Below, piece by piece: positions 25,862-33,252 of a stretch of DNA of 33,252 bases (position 1 is its first letter; each line of letters opens with the position of its first letter). The stretch is taken from NCBI RefSeq assembly GCF_016463295.1, contig NZ_JAEMRO010000020.1:1-33252 (forward strand). Direction: 5' to 3'. Both the position numbers and the translations under genes were made by a program. The stretch comes from Brevundimonas sp. GTDB lineage: Bacteria > Pseudomonadota > Alphaproteobacteria > Caulobacterales > Caulobacteraceae. The notes beneath the pieces are model-generated. The model searched no databases and was not told the DNA's origin. It saw nothing but the letters and a program-made list of their open reading frames with translations.

Positions 25862-26001
25862 GCGGACATCCTAACCTGCGACGGCGCGGGCCTCTACCCG
25901 TCCGGGCCATTCTGTCCTAAACCGCGCGCCAGAACAGGGGTTCGGTCGTCACGCTCGCTCACGATCGCATGAGGCCCCGACACGCTTCAGGGACGACGAC
26001 C

Positions 26002-27192
26002 ATGGCCGACGGCAGCACCAATCCTCAGAAGACCTTTCGCTGGGATGACCCGCTGGACCTGTCCGGGCGGCTGACCGAGGACGAGCGGGCGATCCAGGAC
26101 GCAGCCCGGTCCTATGCCCGTGACAGCCTGCTGCCCCGCGTGGTCGAGGCCTTCCGCGACGAGACCTTCGACCGCGCCATCATGACCGAGATGGGCCAGA
26201 TGGGCTTTCTCGGCGCCATGCTGCCGGAACAGTATGGCGGGTCCAGCGTCAGCCACGTCGCCTATGGCCTGATCGCGCGGGAGATCGAGGCGGTGGATAG
26301 CGGCTATCGCTCGGCCATGTCGGTGCAGTCGTCCCTGGCCATGTATCCGATCTACGCCTTCGGGTCGGAAGAACAGAAGATGCGGTTCCTGCCCAAGATG
26401 GCGGCGGGCGAGCTGGTCGGCTGTTTCGGTCTGACCGAAGCCGACGGCGGGTCCGACCCGGCGTCGATGAAGACCAAGGCGGTCAAGGTTGAGGGCGGCT
26501 ATCGCCTGAACGGTGCCAAATACTGGATCACCAATTCGCCGATCAGCGACCTGGCGGTGGTGTGGGCCAAGCTGGATGACACGATCCGGGGCTTCATCGT
26601 CGAGCGCGGCATGGACGGCTTCACCACCGACAAGATCGGCGACAAGCTCAGCTTGCGCGCGTCGATCACCGGCGACATCGGCCTGAACGACGTCTTCGTG
26701 CCGGAGGAGAATCTGCTTCCGGGCGTGAAGGGTCTGCGGGGGCCGTTCAGCTGCTTGAACAAGGCCCGCTACGGCATCGCCTGGGGGGCCATGGGCGCGG
26801 CCGAGGCCTGTTTCCACCTGACGCGGGACTATGTGGGTGAGCGGAAGCTGTTCGGCCGGCCGCTGTCGTCGCGCCAGTTGGTGCAGAAGAAGCTGGCTGA
26901 CATGCAGACGGAAATCTTCCTCGGCTTCGAAGGCGCGCTGGCCCTGGGGCGTCTGCTGGATCAGGGGGCCTGGGTGCCCGAAGCCATCTCCATGATGAAG
27001 CGCAACAACTGCGGCAAGGCTCTGGCAATCGCTCGCGAGGCCCGCGACATGCATGGCGGAGCCGGCATCACCGGCGAGATGCACGTCATGCGCCACGCCA
27101 TGAACCTGGAAACTGTCAACACCTATGAGGGCGCGCATGACGTGCATGCCCTGATCCTGGGCCGGGCGATCACGGGCGAGAGCGCTTTTTGA
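26002..27192 (+). CDS. gcdH: Acyl-CoA dehydrogenase, probably glutaryl-CoA dehydrogenase
   Basis: Glutaryl-CoA dehydrogenase oxidises and decarboxylates glutaryl-CoA to crotonyl-CoA in lysine, hydroxylysine and tryptophan breakdown. The 396-residue protein is a complete acyl-CoA dehydrogenase. It contains the FAD-side [20 protein letters not shown] segment, [17 protein letters not shown] and the catalytic Glu in [12 protein letters not shown] (E376). The [19 protein letters not shown] segment and the YEGxHD context are characteristic of the glutaryl branch. The start ATG at 26002 follows AGGGA by several bases; an in-frame ATG at 25969 is less likely. Electrons would go to ETF. It is monocistronic, with repeats right behind it. 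Confidence 0.93.
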   Translation: MADGSTNPQKTFRWDDPLDLSGRLTEDERAIQDAARSYARDSLLPRVVEAFRDETFDRAIMTEMGQMGFLGAMLPEQYGGSSVSHVAYGLIAREIEAVDSGYRSAMSVQSSLAMYPIYAFGSEEQKMRFLPKMAAGELVGCFGLTEADGGSDPASMKTKAVKVEGGYRLNGAKYWITNSPISDLAVVWAKLDDTIRGFIVERGMDGFTTDKIGDKLSLRASITGDIGLNDVFVPEENLLPGVKGLRGPFSCLNKARYGIAWGAMGAAEACFHLTRDYVGERKLFGRPLSSRQLVQKKLADMQTEIFLGFEGALALGRLLDQGAWVPEAISMMKRNNCGKALAIAREARDMHGGAGITGEMHVMRHAMNLETVNTYEGAHDVHALILGRAITGESAF

Positions 27193-27197
27193 GAAAA

Positions 27198-27287
27198 GGG
27201 CGCTAACGCTCGGCTCGCGGAGCCTCGCTGCTTGAGCGGAATTTTTGGGCGCTAACGCTCGCGCCGCGAGCGCTCGCTGCTTGAGCG
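27198..27287. repeat. Two 41-base tandem repeats with hairpin cores
   Basis: Copies are at 27198-27238 and 27247-27287, with a period of 49 bases. The first 15 bases (GGGCGCTAACGCTCG) and the last 14 (TCGCTGCTTGAGCG) are identical. The 12 bases between differ almost wholly, yet both copies form a hairpin: GGCTC/GAGCC in the first and CGCTCGCG/CGCGAGCG in the second. The repeats lie between the convergent gcdH and DUF3313 genes. They look like REP-type palindromic elements, which is inference. Confidence 0.85.
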
Positions 27288-27306
27288 CGTTCCTTTCGCC
27301 CCTGGC

Positions 27307-28080
27307 TTAGTCCTTCGGCGGCTCGGCGCGGGTGCCGGTGTTGATCTCGGGCACATAGAGGCCGGTGACCAGGCGGGTGGCGAATCCGGCGGGCTGGGTG
27401 CGCGGGCCATAGCGGGCGCAGGGATCGGGGTCTGCGATAGGGCGCACGGCCCGGCCCGTGGGGGCGAAGGCGTCGCCGACGGCGTCGCCGAACGGCTCGG
27501 CCATCTGCAGGGCATCGCCGACGCGCGACAGGGACGGACTGTCCATGCCGACGACATTGGCATTGCGCGCCCAGGCCAGGGCGGCGACCTGCATGCCGCC
27601 CGGCGCCACCAGCTCGGCTTCGGCGGCCAGGCCCCCTGTGGTGCCGGGCACGCGCAGGGTGCCGGGGCCGGGGATCAGGACATTGGCCACAGCGGCGACG
27701 CCCGAACCGGCGGCACCCGTCGGCGTGATGCCCGTCACGGCCGAGCGCACGCGGGCGGCATTGGCGGCGTTGTCGACGATCGTGAACCGCTCGCTCATCT
27801 CGTAGCAGACCTGACGGTCGACCTCGCGCAGGACCAGCGCCCGGTCGGCCTCGGACAGGGCGTCGCCCGCGCCGGCGACAAGCACCGATGGCTCCAGATA
27901 GACCTGCTCCACCGCATTGGCCGCAGCCTCGTCGCGCCGCTCGCGGATCGAGGCGCGCAGGGTGTCGTCGCGGGTCGTCAGGCCATCGTAGCTGGTCAGG
28001 AACCCGGCGTTGGCGGCGGGGGCCGTCTGGCAGGCGGCGAGGGCGGACCCCGAGATCAGCAGGAGGGCGAGACGCTTCAT
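27307..28080 (-). CDS. DUF3313 family lipoprotein
   Basis: The 257-residue protein begins with a signal peptide and lipobox LAAC, so it is probably an outer-membrane lipoprotein with Cys17 lipidated. The mature part has FLTSYDGLTTRDDTLRASI, VEQVYLEPSVLVAGAG and EADRALVLREVDRQVCYEMSERFTIVD, the features of the DUF3313 family, whose function is not known. A Gly/Ala-rich section GTLRVPGTTGGLAAEAELV follows, and the end holds SRVGDALQMAEPFGDAVGDAF. The gene is divergent from the response-regulator gene across 165 bases that carry an operator-like palindrome, and it converges on the repeats after gcdH. Confidence 0.88.
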   Translation of the reverse strand: MKRLALLLISGSALAACQTAPAANAGFLTSYDGLTTRDDTLRASIRERRDEAAANAVEQVYLEPSVLVAGAGDALSEADRALVLREVDRQVCYEMSERFTIVDNAANAARVRSAVTGITPTGAAGSGVAAVANVLIPGPGTLRVPGTTGGLAAEAELVAPGGMQVAALAWARNANVVGMDSPSLSRVGDALQMAEPFGDAVGDAFAPTGRAVRPIADPDPCARYGPRTQPAGFATRLVTGLYVPEINTGTRAEPPKD

Positions 28081-28162
28081 GGCAGAACCTGTCGGTGGGA
28101 GGAGATCGTGCGCCCTAACGCGCGGACGTCAGAAAGGATCAGGGGCCTGTTCAGAAACGATC

Positions 28163-28176
28163 ATGTACCGGTACAT
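28163..28176. promoter_or_regulatory. Operator-like 14-base palindrome
   Basis: ATGTACCGGTACAT is a perfect palindrome in the divergent region between the DUF3313 lipoprotein gene and the response-regulator gene. It abuts the putative -35 box of the latter. It suits a dimeric DNA-binding protein; which one is unknown. Confidence 0.45.
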
Positions 28177-28216
28177 TGTCTTCACTCGGCCACACCCTAT
28201 CGTTCGTCCGGAACGA
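28176..28216 (+). promoter_or_regulatory. Possible promoter of the regulator/kinase/htrA cluster
   Basis: TTGTCT (28176-28181), a 16-base spacer and TATCGT (28198-28203) could be a promoter. Just behind it an inverted repeat TCGTTC (28200-28205) and GAACGA (28211-28216) spans the expected transcription start and could be a second regulatory site. Both are weak by themselves. Confidence 0.35.
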
Positions 28217-28245
28217 GGGAGTGCGGTATCTTGGACGGAGAAATG

Positions 28246-29046
28246 ATGGCGGTTTCGGCGGAAGATCCGTTCGCCCAGTTGCGCGAGGTCTTCGCCGGGC
28301 GCAGCGCCCTGTTGCTGGAGGACGACGCCGCCCTGTCCGCCCATGTGGCGGATCGTCTGCTCGGCGCGGGGTTCGAGCGTGTCGAACGGGTCGAAAGCGG
28401 AGAAGAGGCGCTGGCCGCCGTCAGCGGCGCAGCCTTCGACGTGCTGATCATGGACCGCATGACGCGCGGCCTGGACGGGCTGGAGACGCTGAAGCGCATC
28501 CGGGCGGGCGACAGCCTGTCCTACGATGCGCCGGCTCTGATGCTGACCGCGCTGGGGGCCGAGCGTCAGCGGGTCGAGGGTCTGATCGGCGGGGCCGACG
28601 ACTATCTGTCCAAGCCGATCGGCGATGAGGAACTGCTGGCGCGGATCGCGGCCCAGCTGCGTCGCGCGGCACGGCGGGCCAGGCCCGCAGGGGCCGATCT
28701 GGTCAACGGCCCGTTCCGGCTGGCGACCGGCGCCCGCACCCTGAAGCTGGAGATCGGTGGGCAGTCGCGGCTGATCGACCTGTCGCCACTGGAGTTCGCC
28801 ATCGTCTGCGAGCTGACGGCGGCGCGGGGACAGCCGGTGACCAAGACCATGTTGTGGGAAAAATGCTGGGTGGAGTGGAAATTCCTGCCCGACAACTTCG
28901 TCAACATCATCGATGCCCGTATCAGCGCCCTGCGTCGGCGGCTGAAGGAACAGGCGCCCGAACTGGGCGAGGACCTGCACCCCCTGATCGTGTCGGCCCG
29001 CAGCCAGAGTCTGATCTTCCGCGACCTCTCCGACTGGACGGAATGA
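28246..29046 (+). CDS. OmpR-family response regulator
   Basis: This 266-residue response regulator has a receiver domain with LLLEDDAAL, phospho-acceptor D70 in VLIMDRMTRGLDG and K123 in DDYLSKPIGDEEL. The OmpR/PhoB winged-helix domain follows: LSPLEFAIVCELTAARGQPVTKTMLWEKCW and FVNIIDARISALRRRL. It is probably a transcription factor for an envelope-linked set, as the next genes are its kinase and an HtrA-type protease. The ATG at 28246 has GGAG five bases upstream; the ATG at 28243 would leave only two bases. The stop overlaps the kinase start by ATGA. The target genes are not shown by the sequence. Confidence 0.94.
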   Translation: MAVSAEDPFAQLREVFAGRSALLLEDDAALSAHVADRLLGAGFERVERVESGEEALAAVSGAAFDVLIMDRMTRGLDGLETLKRIRAGDSLSYDAPALMLTALGAERQRVEGLIGGADDYLSKPIGDEELLARIAAQLRRAARRARPAGADLVNGPFRLATGARTLKLEIGGQSRLIDLSPLEFAIVCELTAARGQPVTKTMLWEKCWVEWKFLPDNFVNIIDARISALRRRLKEQAPELGEDLHPLIVSARSQSLIFRDLSDWTE

Positions 29047-30512
29047 CGCGCGGCCGCCGGCGGGATTGGCTCAGCCTCGACGGCCTGCGACGCAGGTTGG
29101 GGCGCGGCACCTCGACCCAGCTGGTGGTTCTGATGACGGTGGTCGCGGCCCTGGCGCTGACGGGATCGCTGTATGTGACCGGCGCGGCGGTGCGGACGGA
29201 CCAGCGCGAGCAGGCGGCGCTGGCGGCGCTGGATGACTATGGCTCCATGGTCCAGAAGCTGGGCATCGAGACGGGCCTGGGCAGCGCGACCCTGACCGAG
29301 GGCGACACGGCCTTTCTGGCCGGCTGGCTGGCGACCTTCCAGAGCGGCAATGCGCGAGGCGCGCGGACGCTTGAGGAAACCTGCCGCACCGGGCGGGGCG
29401 GGGCGGGCGTGCGTTATATCCGGTCGCCGGTCGGGCCGAGCGTCGGTCTGTCCGCACTCGCTACCAGCCCGGCGGATCAGGCCTATGGCTTGGGCGAGGA
29501 CGTCTATGTGATCGCGCTCGATAAAGGGGTGCTGTGCCCCGATCGCGCCGTCGAGGTGGTGGCCGTGCGCCGTCCGGTCGGTCCGCTGGACATCATCGTG
29601 GGCCGCGTCGTGGATCGTTCCGGCGAGGCCTGGGGGCGGGCCGTGATTGTGGTGATCGGAGCCGGGCTGGCCCTTCTGGTCATGGGGTTGGGCGCGGCCA
29701 GTTTCGCCCGAAAGCGTCTGACGCGGGCAGTGACGGAGGTCAGCCAGGCCCTGGACCGGGCCGGGGTCGGCGATTTCTCGTTGAGAGCCCCCGAAACGGC
29801 GGTCGCGCCCGAGCTGACGGAGCTGACCGGCCATGTGAACGGCACGCTGGACCGGCTGGAGGAGCTGCTGAGCTGGCTGCGGGATTCGGCCGATCAGCTG
29901 GCGCACGATTTCCGCACCCCTCTGGCCCGTGCCACCGCTCGGCTGGACCGTCTGAAGGAGGCCGAGCTTTCGCCCGAGGCCCTGCGTCTGGCCCAGGAGG
30001 TCGAGGCAGACCTGACCCAGCTGACACGCGCCATGAACGAGGCCATGACCCTGCGCGACGGCGAGGCCTGGGTGTTCGAGACCGTTCGTCTGGATCAACT
30101 GATGGCCGCTGCCGCCGACCTCTACGACGCCCTGGCCGAGGATCGGGGGGTGACCATCCGCGTCGTGGCGGAGCCCGTTCAGGTTCTGGGCGTGCGGTCC
30201 CTGCTCCTCAGAGCCGTGACCAATCTGGTGGACAATGCGGTCAAGTTTTCGCCCGAAGGCAGTACGGTCACCCTGACCGTCGGTATGCGCGATGACCGAC
30301 CCTTCCTGACGGTCGCCGATCAGGGGGCCGGCTTCGCCGCAGAGGCTCTGAGCGATCCGGCGGTCGCTGTCGCCAAGGCCGTCGCCCAGGGTCGGGAGAG
30401 CCACGGCATGGGCCTGGCCTTCGTCCGCACCGTCCTCAAGCGCCACGGGGCCGGCATGACGATTGGTGACGCCGCGCCGGGGGCAGTCGTCACGGCGCAT
30501 TTCTCGCGCTAG
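29043..30512 (+). CDS. Two-component sensor histidine kinase
   Basis: The 489-residue kinase has an N-terminal membrane helix (26-48) and a periplasmic domain of about 150 residues with two cysteines, C114 and C165. A second membrane helix (199-222) and a HAMP segment follow. The dimerisation domain has the phosphorylated His in DQLAHDFRTPLARATARL (H288). The ATPase domain holds LVDNAVKFSPEG, VADQGAGFA and ESHGMGLAFVRTVLKRHG. It should phosphorylate the response regulator encoded just upstream, with which it overlaps by four bases. The periplasmic domain has no family I can name, so the signal is unknown. The HtrA-like protease gene follows after 28 bases. Confidence 0.93.
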   Translation: MTRGRRRDWLSLDGLRRRLGRGTSTQLVVLMTVVAALALTGSLYVTGAAVRTDQREQAALAALDDYGSMVQKLGIETGLGSATLTEGDTAFLAGWLATFQSGNARGARTLEETCRTGRGGAGVRYIRSPVGPSVGLSALATSPADQAYGLGEDVYVIALDKGVLCPDRAVEVVAVRRPVGPLDIIVGRVVDRSGEAWGRAVIVVIGAGLALLVMGLGAASFARKRLTRAVTEVSQALDRAGVGDFSLRAPETAVAPELTELTGHVNGTLDRLEELLSWLRDSADQLAHDFRTPLARATARLDRLKEAELSPEALRLAQEVEADLTQLTRAMNEAMTLRDGEAWVFETVRLDQLMAAAADLYDALAEDRGVTIRVVAEPVQVLGVRSLLLRAVTNLVDNAVKFSPEGSTVTLTVGMRDDRPFLTVADQGAGFAAEALSDPAVAVAKAVAQGRESHGMGLAFVRTVLKRHGAGMTIGDAAPGAVVTAHFSR

Positions 30513-30540
30513 GGTCGCCTCTGATCCCTAGAGGTGTGCG

Positions 30541-31854
30541 ATGCGGCGTTTGATGATCCGGGCTTCCCAATGGTCGGCCATGGCCCTGATCGCGGCTGTG
30601 CCGCTGACCATTGCGGGGCCGGCGGCGGCCCAGGACCCGACTTTCTTCGACAATCAGCGCGGGGTGTTCAGCTTCGCCACCGGGCTGGAACAGTCCCTGC
30701 CGGCCGTGGTTCAGGTGACGACCCTGGCCCAGTCCAGCGGGCCGTCGTCGGGCGACAGCGAACCCCGCCAGATTTCCAGTGGATCGGGCGTCATCGTGGA
30801 TGCCGCCCAGGGCATCATCGTCACCAACAATCACGTGGTCGAGGGCGGGGGCAAGTTCACGGTCGATCTGTTCGACGGTCGATTGTTCGACGCCACCCTG
30901 GTCGGGACGGACAAGGCGACGGACCTCGCCGTCCTGAAAATCGAGGCGACGGGTCTGGCCCAGGTCGAGGTGACGGATTCAGAGTCGCTGCGGACCGGCG
31001 ACCTGGCCTTTGCCGTCGGCTATCCGCTGGGTCTGGACCAAACCCTGACCATGGGCGTGATCTCCGGCCTGGGGCGGTCGGGCATGGGCGACCGGATCGA
31101 GGACTATATCCAGACCGATGCGGCGGTGAACTCCGGCAACTCGGGCGGGCCGCTGCTGGACAGCCGCGGGCGGCTGATCGGCATCAACACCTCCATCCTG
31201 TCGGGTGGGGGCGGCGGCAATGACGGCATCGCCTTCGCCGTGCCGACGCGGATCATGCTGTACGTCGCCAACCAGCTGCGCGAGACCGGAGAGGTCAAGC
31301 GCGGCAAGACCGGGGCCATACTGGGGTCGCTGAACGCCACGCGCGCCCGCAGCTTCGGCCTGCGTATCGTGCGGGGGGCCGTGGTCGAGGATGTGGCCCC
31401 GGGATCGAGTGCCGAGGCCGCCGGACTGAAGCGCGGCGACATCCTGACCCGCATCCATGACCGCGCCATTTCCAACGCCGGGACCGTCAACGCCACCATC
31501 GGCGTCGCCGCGCCGGGGACGGAACTGGCGGTCGTCTATCTACGCGACGGGGTGGAGGCGCGCACGACCCTGACCGTCGAGGATTCGACCACGAAGGATG
31601 TGGCGGTCGGGGCCGAGGTCCTGATCGGACGCGGCGCCTCCGTGCGGGCGGGGTCGGACGGACTGGTGGTGTTCGCGGTCGAGGGCGGATCGTCCGCCGC
31701 AAACGCCGGGCTGATGGCCGGTGACGTGATCCGCTCGGTCGAGGGGCGTCGGGTGTCCAGCCTGTCGGCCCTGGGCCAGGCGCTGGGCGGCGAGGGCCGG
31801 CGACGCCTGAGCGTCGAGCGCGGCGAGGAAACGCCGACGATCACCCTGGACTGA
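30541..31854 (+). CDS. HtrA/DegP-type periplasmic serine protease with two PDZ domains
   Basis: HtrA proteases degrade misfolded periplasmic proteins. The 437-residue protein has a signal peptide (cleavage after AAA, about residue 30) and a trypsin-like S1C domain. Its triad is H98 (NNHVV), D128 (TDLAVL) and S201 (NSGNSGGPL). Two PDZ domains follow: the first with VVEDVAPGSSAEAAGLKRGD (about 265-345), the second with VFAVEGGSSAANAGLMAGD (about 370-430). This is the DegP/DegQ architecture with a somewhat short linker. AGAGG lies eight bases before the ATG. It is co-directional with the response regulator and kinase genes, suggesting an envelope-stress circuit; direct regulation is inferred. 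Confidence 0.93.
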   Translation: MRRLMIRASQWSAMALIAAVPLTIAGPAAAQDPTFFDNQRGVFSFATGLEQSLPAVVQVTTLAQSSGPSSGDSEPRQISSGSGVIVDAAQGIIVTNNHVVEGGGKFTVDLFDGRLFDATLVGTDKATDLAVLKIEATGLAQVEVTDSESLRTGDLAFAVGYPLGLDQTLTMGVISGLGRSGMGDRIEDYIQTDAAVNSGNSGGPLLDSRGRLIGINTSILSGGGGGNDGIAFAVPTRIMLYVANQLRETGEVKRGKTGAILGSLNATRARSFGLRIVRGAVVEDVAPGSSAEAAGLKRGDILTRIHDRAISNAGTVNATIGVAAPGTELAVVYLRDGVEARTTLTVEDSTTKDVAVGAEVLIGRGASVRAGSDGLVVFAVEGGSSAANAGLMAGDVIRSVEGRRVSSLSALGQALGGEGRRRLSVERGEETPTITLD

Positions 31855-32165
31855 CCCCGATCCCGGACAGCAAAACGCCCGCCTGGCCGGAGGGGGGAAG
31901 GTGGCTGGGCGGGCGTCTCTGCTTTGGAGGAAGCATCGGCCCGCCGGAGCCCTTCGTGGAGAAATCCAGGGGGGCTGGGGGGGCTGTTCAGGTTCCGGGA
32001 CCGCTCCGGACTCTGGCGAGCCGATGAGACAGGTTTCACCCTCCATGACGGCGGGCGATGGGCCGAATGGCGGCGATTTCGTGTTCTGGCTCTTTTATTG
32101 ACGAAGCGGCGTTCGCTCGGCGACGGATACTGGCATTTGGCCGGATGCGGCCTAATCTTCATGGC
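31855..32165 (+). other. 311-base gap between htrA-like and DUF2794 genes
   Basis: The first part holds a strong hairpin (see terminator). The rest, including a G-rich stretch near 31968-31985, shows no convincing gene. A TTGACG at 32098-32103 could be a -35 but lacks a -10 at the usual spacing. TAATCT at 32153-32158 could be a -10 that would start transcription at or just before the DUF2794 ATG. Confidence 0.5.
31875..31916 (+). terminator. Probable terminator after the htrA-like gene
   Basis: ACGCCCGCC (31875-31883) pairs perfectly with GGCGGGCGT (31908-31916), and the stem continues inward with wobble and GC pairs around a G-rich loop. CTCTGCTTT follows, a poor T run. It lies 20 bases after the stop of the protease gene. 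Confidence 0.65.
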
Positions 32166-32498
32166 ATGAACGATGTCGCCGACCTGCAGTCGCAACCGGG
32201 CCCGGTCTTCTTCGACCGCACCGAACTGGGCCTGATCCTGAGGGTCTATGGCCGGATGGTCGCGGCGGGCGAGTGGCGCGACTATGCGATGATCGGGCAC
32301 CGAGAGGTGGCGGAGTTCGCCGTCTTCCGCCGCTCGGGCGATGCGCCGCTTTACCGGATCGAGAAACGCCCGGCCCTGCGTCTGAAACAGGGGCAGTGGG
32401 CCGTGATCGGCGAGGGTGGCATCGTTCTGCGCCGGGGACGCGAGCTGGCGCAGGTGCTGCGGGTGTTCGACAGCCGCAAGTTTCGGGTGGTGGAATAG
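32166..32498 (+). CDS. DUF2794 family protein
   Basis: The 110-residue protein matches DUF2794, a family of unknown function found in alphaproteobacteria. It begins with VFFDRTELGLILRVYGRMVAAGEWRDYAM, has FAVFRRSGDAPLYRIEKRP in the middle and ends in LAQVLRVFDSRKFRVVE. The ATG at 32166 opens the family N-terminus. No Shine-Dalgarno sequence precedes it, and a -10-like TAATCT lies at 32153-32158, so the mRNA might be leaderless. It is followed by a hairpin and the convergent Bax inhibitor gene. Confidence 0.92.
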   Translation: MNDVADLQSQPGPVFFDRTELGLILRVYGRMVAAGEWRDYAMIGHREVAEFAVFRRSGDAPLYRIEKRPALRLKQGQWAVIGEGGIVLRRGRELAQVLRVFDSRKFRVVE

Positions 32499-32503
32499 AA
32501 CAA

Positions 32504-32529
32504 GGGCCCCGGCGTTTCCGCCGAGGCCC
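32504..32529. terminator. Hairpin between convergent genes
   Basis: GGGCC and CGGCG (32504-32514) pair with CGCCG and GGCCC (32519-32529) around a TTTC loop with one C-A mismatch. It has no T run on either strand, but its place between convergent stops suits a bidirectional terminator. Confidence 0.6.
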
Positions 32530-32552
32530 CAATATCAAGCTTGGTTGAGGGC

Positions 32553-33252
32553 CTAGTTCCTGTTGCCGCCCATGAAGGCCAGCAAGAACTGGAACAGGTT
32601 CACGAAGTTGATGAACAGGCTCAGGGCACCAAAGCCCGTCGCAACAGCCATGCCCGCGCGATCACCGCCCAAGGCGTAGTAAGTCATTTTCAGCCGCTGG
32701 GTGTCGTAGGCGATCAGTCCGGAGAAAATCAGCACGCCAAGGCCGCTGATGATCAGCGACAGCGGCCCGCTGTTCAAGAAGATATTGACTACCGAAGCAA
32801 TAATCAGCCCGATCACGCCCATGATCAGGAAGCTGCCCAGGCCGGTCAGGTTCTTTTTCGTCGTATAGCCGAACAGGCTGAGCGCGCCAAAAGCGGCGGC
32901 TGTCACGAAGAAGGTCGAAGCCACACTGTTGACGTCGTAACGCAGGAACACAAAGCCCAGCGACGCGCCGATGGATGCCACGACCAGCCAGTAAAGAATG
33001 TTCACCCCACCTGACGTCGGGTTCTTCATGAAGAACATCGAGCCGAACAGAAGCACCAGCGGCAGGAACTGCACGATCATGCCCAGAATGGTGATGCCGT
33101 AGCCTGTTGGCGTCTGGACCCACAGCAATTGGGTCACCGCCGGAACATTGCCGGTGACGTAGGCCAGCACACCGGCCACCACCAGTCCAAGGGCCAGCTT
33201 GTTGTAGACGCCCAGCATGAAGCTGCGCAGGCCCGCGTCGACCGACATGTCG
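32553..33252 (-). CDS. Bax inhibitor-1/YccA family membrane protein, 5' end cut
   Basis: The protein has seven hydrophobic segments and the BI-1 features: LRSFMLGVYNKLALGLVVAGV at its start, the central ILYWLVVASIGASLGFVFLRY, and the final acidic pair region FSGLIAYDTQRLKMTYYALGG before the last helix. Bacterial members such as YbhL are thought to be pH-dependent calcium leak channels or stress modulators; the role here is not known. An ATG at 33248 is present, but other family members usually carry 15-20 residues before MSVDAGLRSFM and the frame remains open to the window edge, so the real start probably lies beyond 33252. Confidence 0.93.
   Translation of the reverse strand, partial: DMSVDAGLRSFMLGVYNKLALGLVVAGVLAYVTGNVPAVTQLLWVQTPTGYGITILGMIVQFLPLVLLFGSMFFMKNPTSGGVNILYWLVVASIGASLGFVFLRYDVNSVASTFFVTAAAFGALSLFGYTTKKNLTGLGSFLIMGVIGLIIASVVNIFLNSGPLSLIISGLGVLIFSGLIAYDTQRLKMTYYALGGDRAGMAVATGFGALSLFINFVNLFQFLLAFMGGNRN

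Noticed and set aside
27181..27287. CRISPR array
   Set aside because: Only two repeat units with a spacer of eight bases, divergent cores, and no cas genes in the window; the structure fits a REP-type element better.
28602..30500. A 632-codon open frame antisense to the sensor kinase
   Set aside because: Rich in Gln, His, Gly and Arg without any motif. It shadows the third codon position of a convincing kinase gene.
31924..32169. An 81-codon open frame between the htrA-like and DUF2794 genes
   Set aside because: No ribosome-binding site, Arg/Gly/Trp-rich chance-like composition, and it overlaps the DUF2794 start in another frame.

Overview
The window is about 33 kb of GC-rich bacterial chromosome, densely coding on both strands. 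It carries no rRNA, tRNA, insertion sequence, phage gene or CRISPR array that I can see. Gene content and order point to an alphaproteobacterium of the Caulobacterales, most likely Brevundimonas or a close relative. The basis is the combination of RegB/RegA with a Sco protein, rodZ-ispG, lysC-ptsP, ubiG, DUF1178, DUF2794 and DUF6356 genes, a Flp pilin, and frequent TTG/GTG starts. The taxon is inferred from gene families, not from a marker comparison.

Layout. 1-2.4 kb: the 3' end of mmsA, an unrecognised membrane-anchored protein, and a convergent kynureninase-like PLP enzyme. 2.5-8.4 kb: secA (minus) diverges from a co-directional, translationally coupled run of a lipoprotein PpiC-type isomerase, argJ and mutT, followed by a small Flp pilin. 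8.6-13.1 kb: a SAM methyltransferase (minus) and comF (plus) diverge with start codons that share two bases; then come a glutaredoxin, a nitrilase-family amidohydrolase, a DUF1178 protein and a GNAT acetyltransferase, with ubiG convergent. 13.2-20.4 kb: lysC, ptsP (EI-Ntr), rodZ, ispG and two small lipoproteins, closed by the clearest terminator of the window. 20.4-25.6 kb: a TauE/SafE permease, prfA, then sco divergent from regB-regA, the redox-sensing locus also known from Rhodobacter. 25.6-32.5 kb: a DUF6356 gene, glutaryl-CoA dehydrogenase, a tandem 41-base repeat, a DUF3313 lipoprotein, and an OmpR-type regulator/kinase/HtrA protease cluster, then a DUF2794 gene. The right edge cuts a Bax inhibitor-1 family gene.

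How the genes work together. Most are housekeeping: protein export and envelope folding (secA, PpiC-like, HtrA, RodZ), amino-acid synthesis (argJ, lysC), isoprenoid and quinone synthesis (ispG, ubiG), translation termination (prfA), redox control (grx, regB/regA, sco) and catabolism (mmsA, gcdH). The two regulatory cassettes, sco/regB/regA and regulator/kinase/htrA, are the most distinctive parts. I found no wholly new system. The points most worth a second look are an insertion in the RegB ATP lid, the repeat after gcdH, the operator-like palindrome before the regulator/kinase/htrA cluster, possible leader structures before secA and the glutaredoxin gene, and the comF/methyltransferase start overlap.
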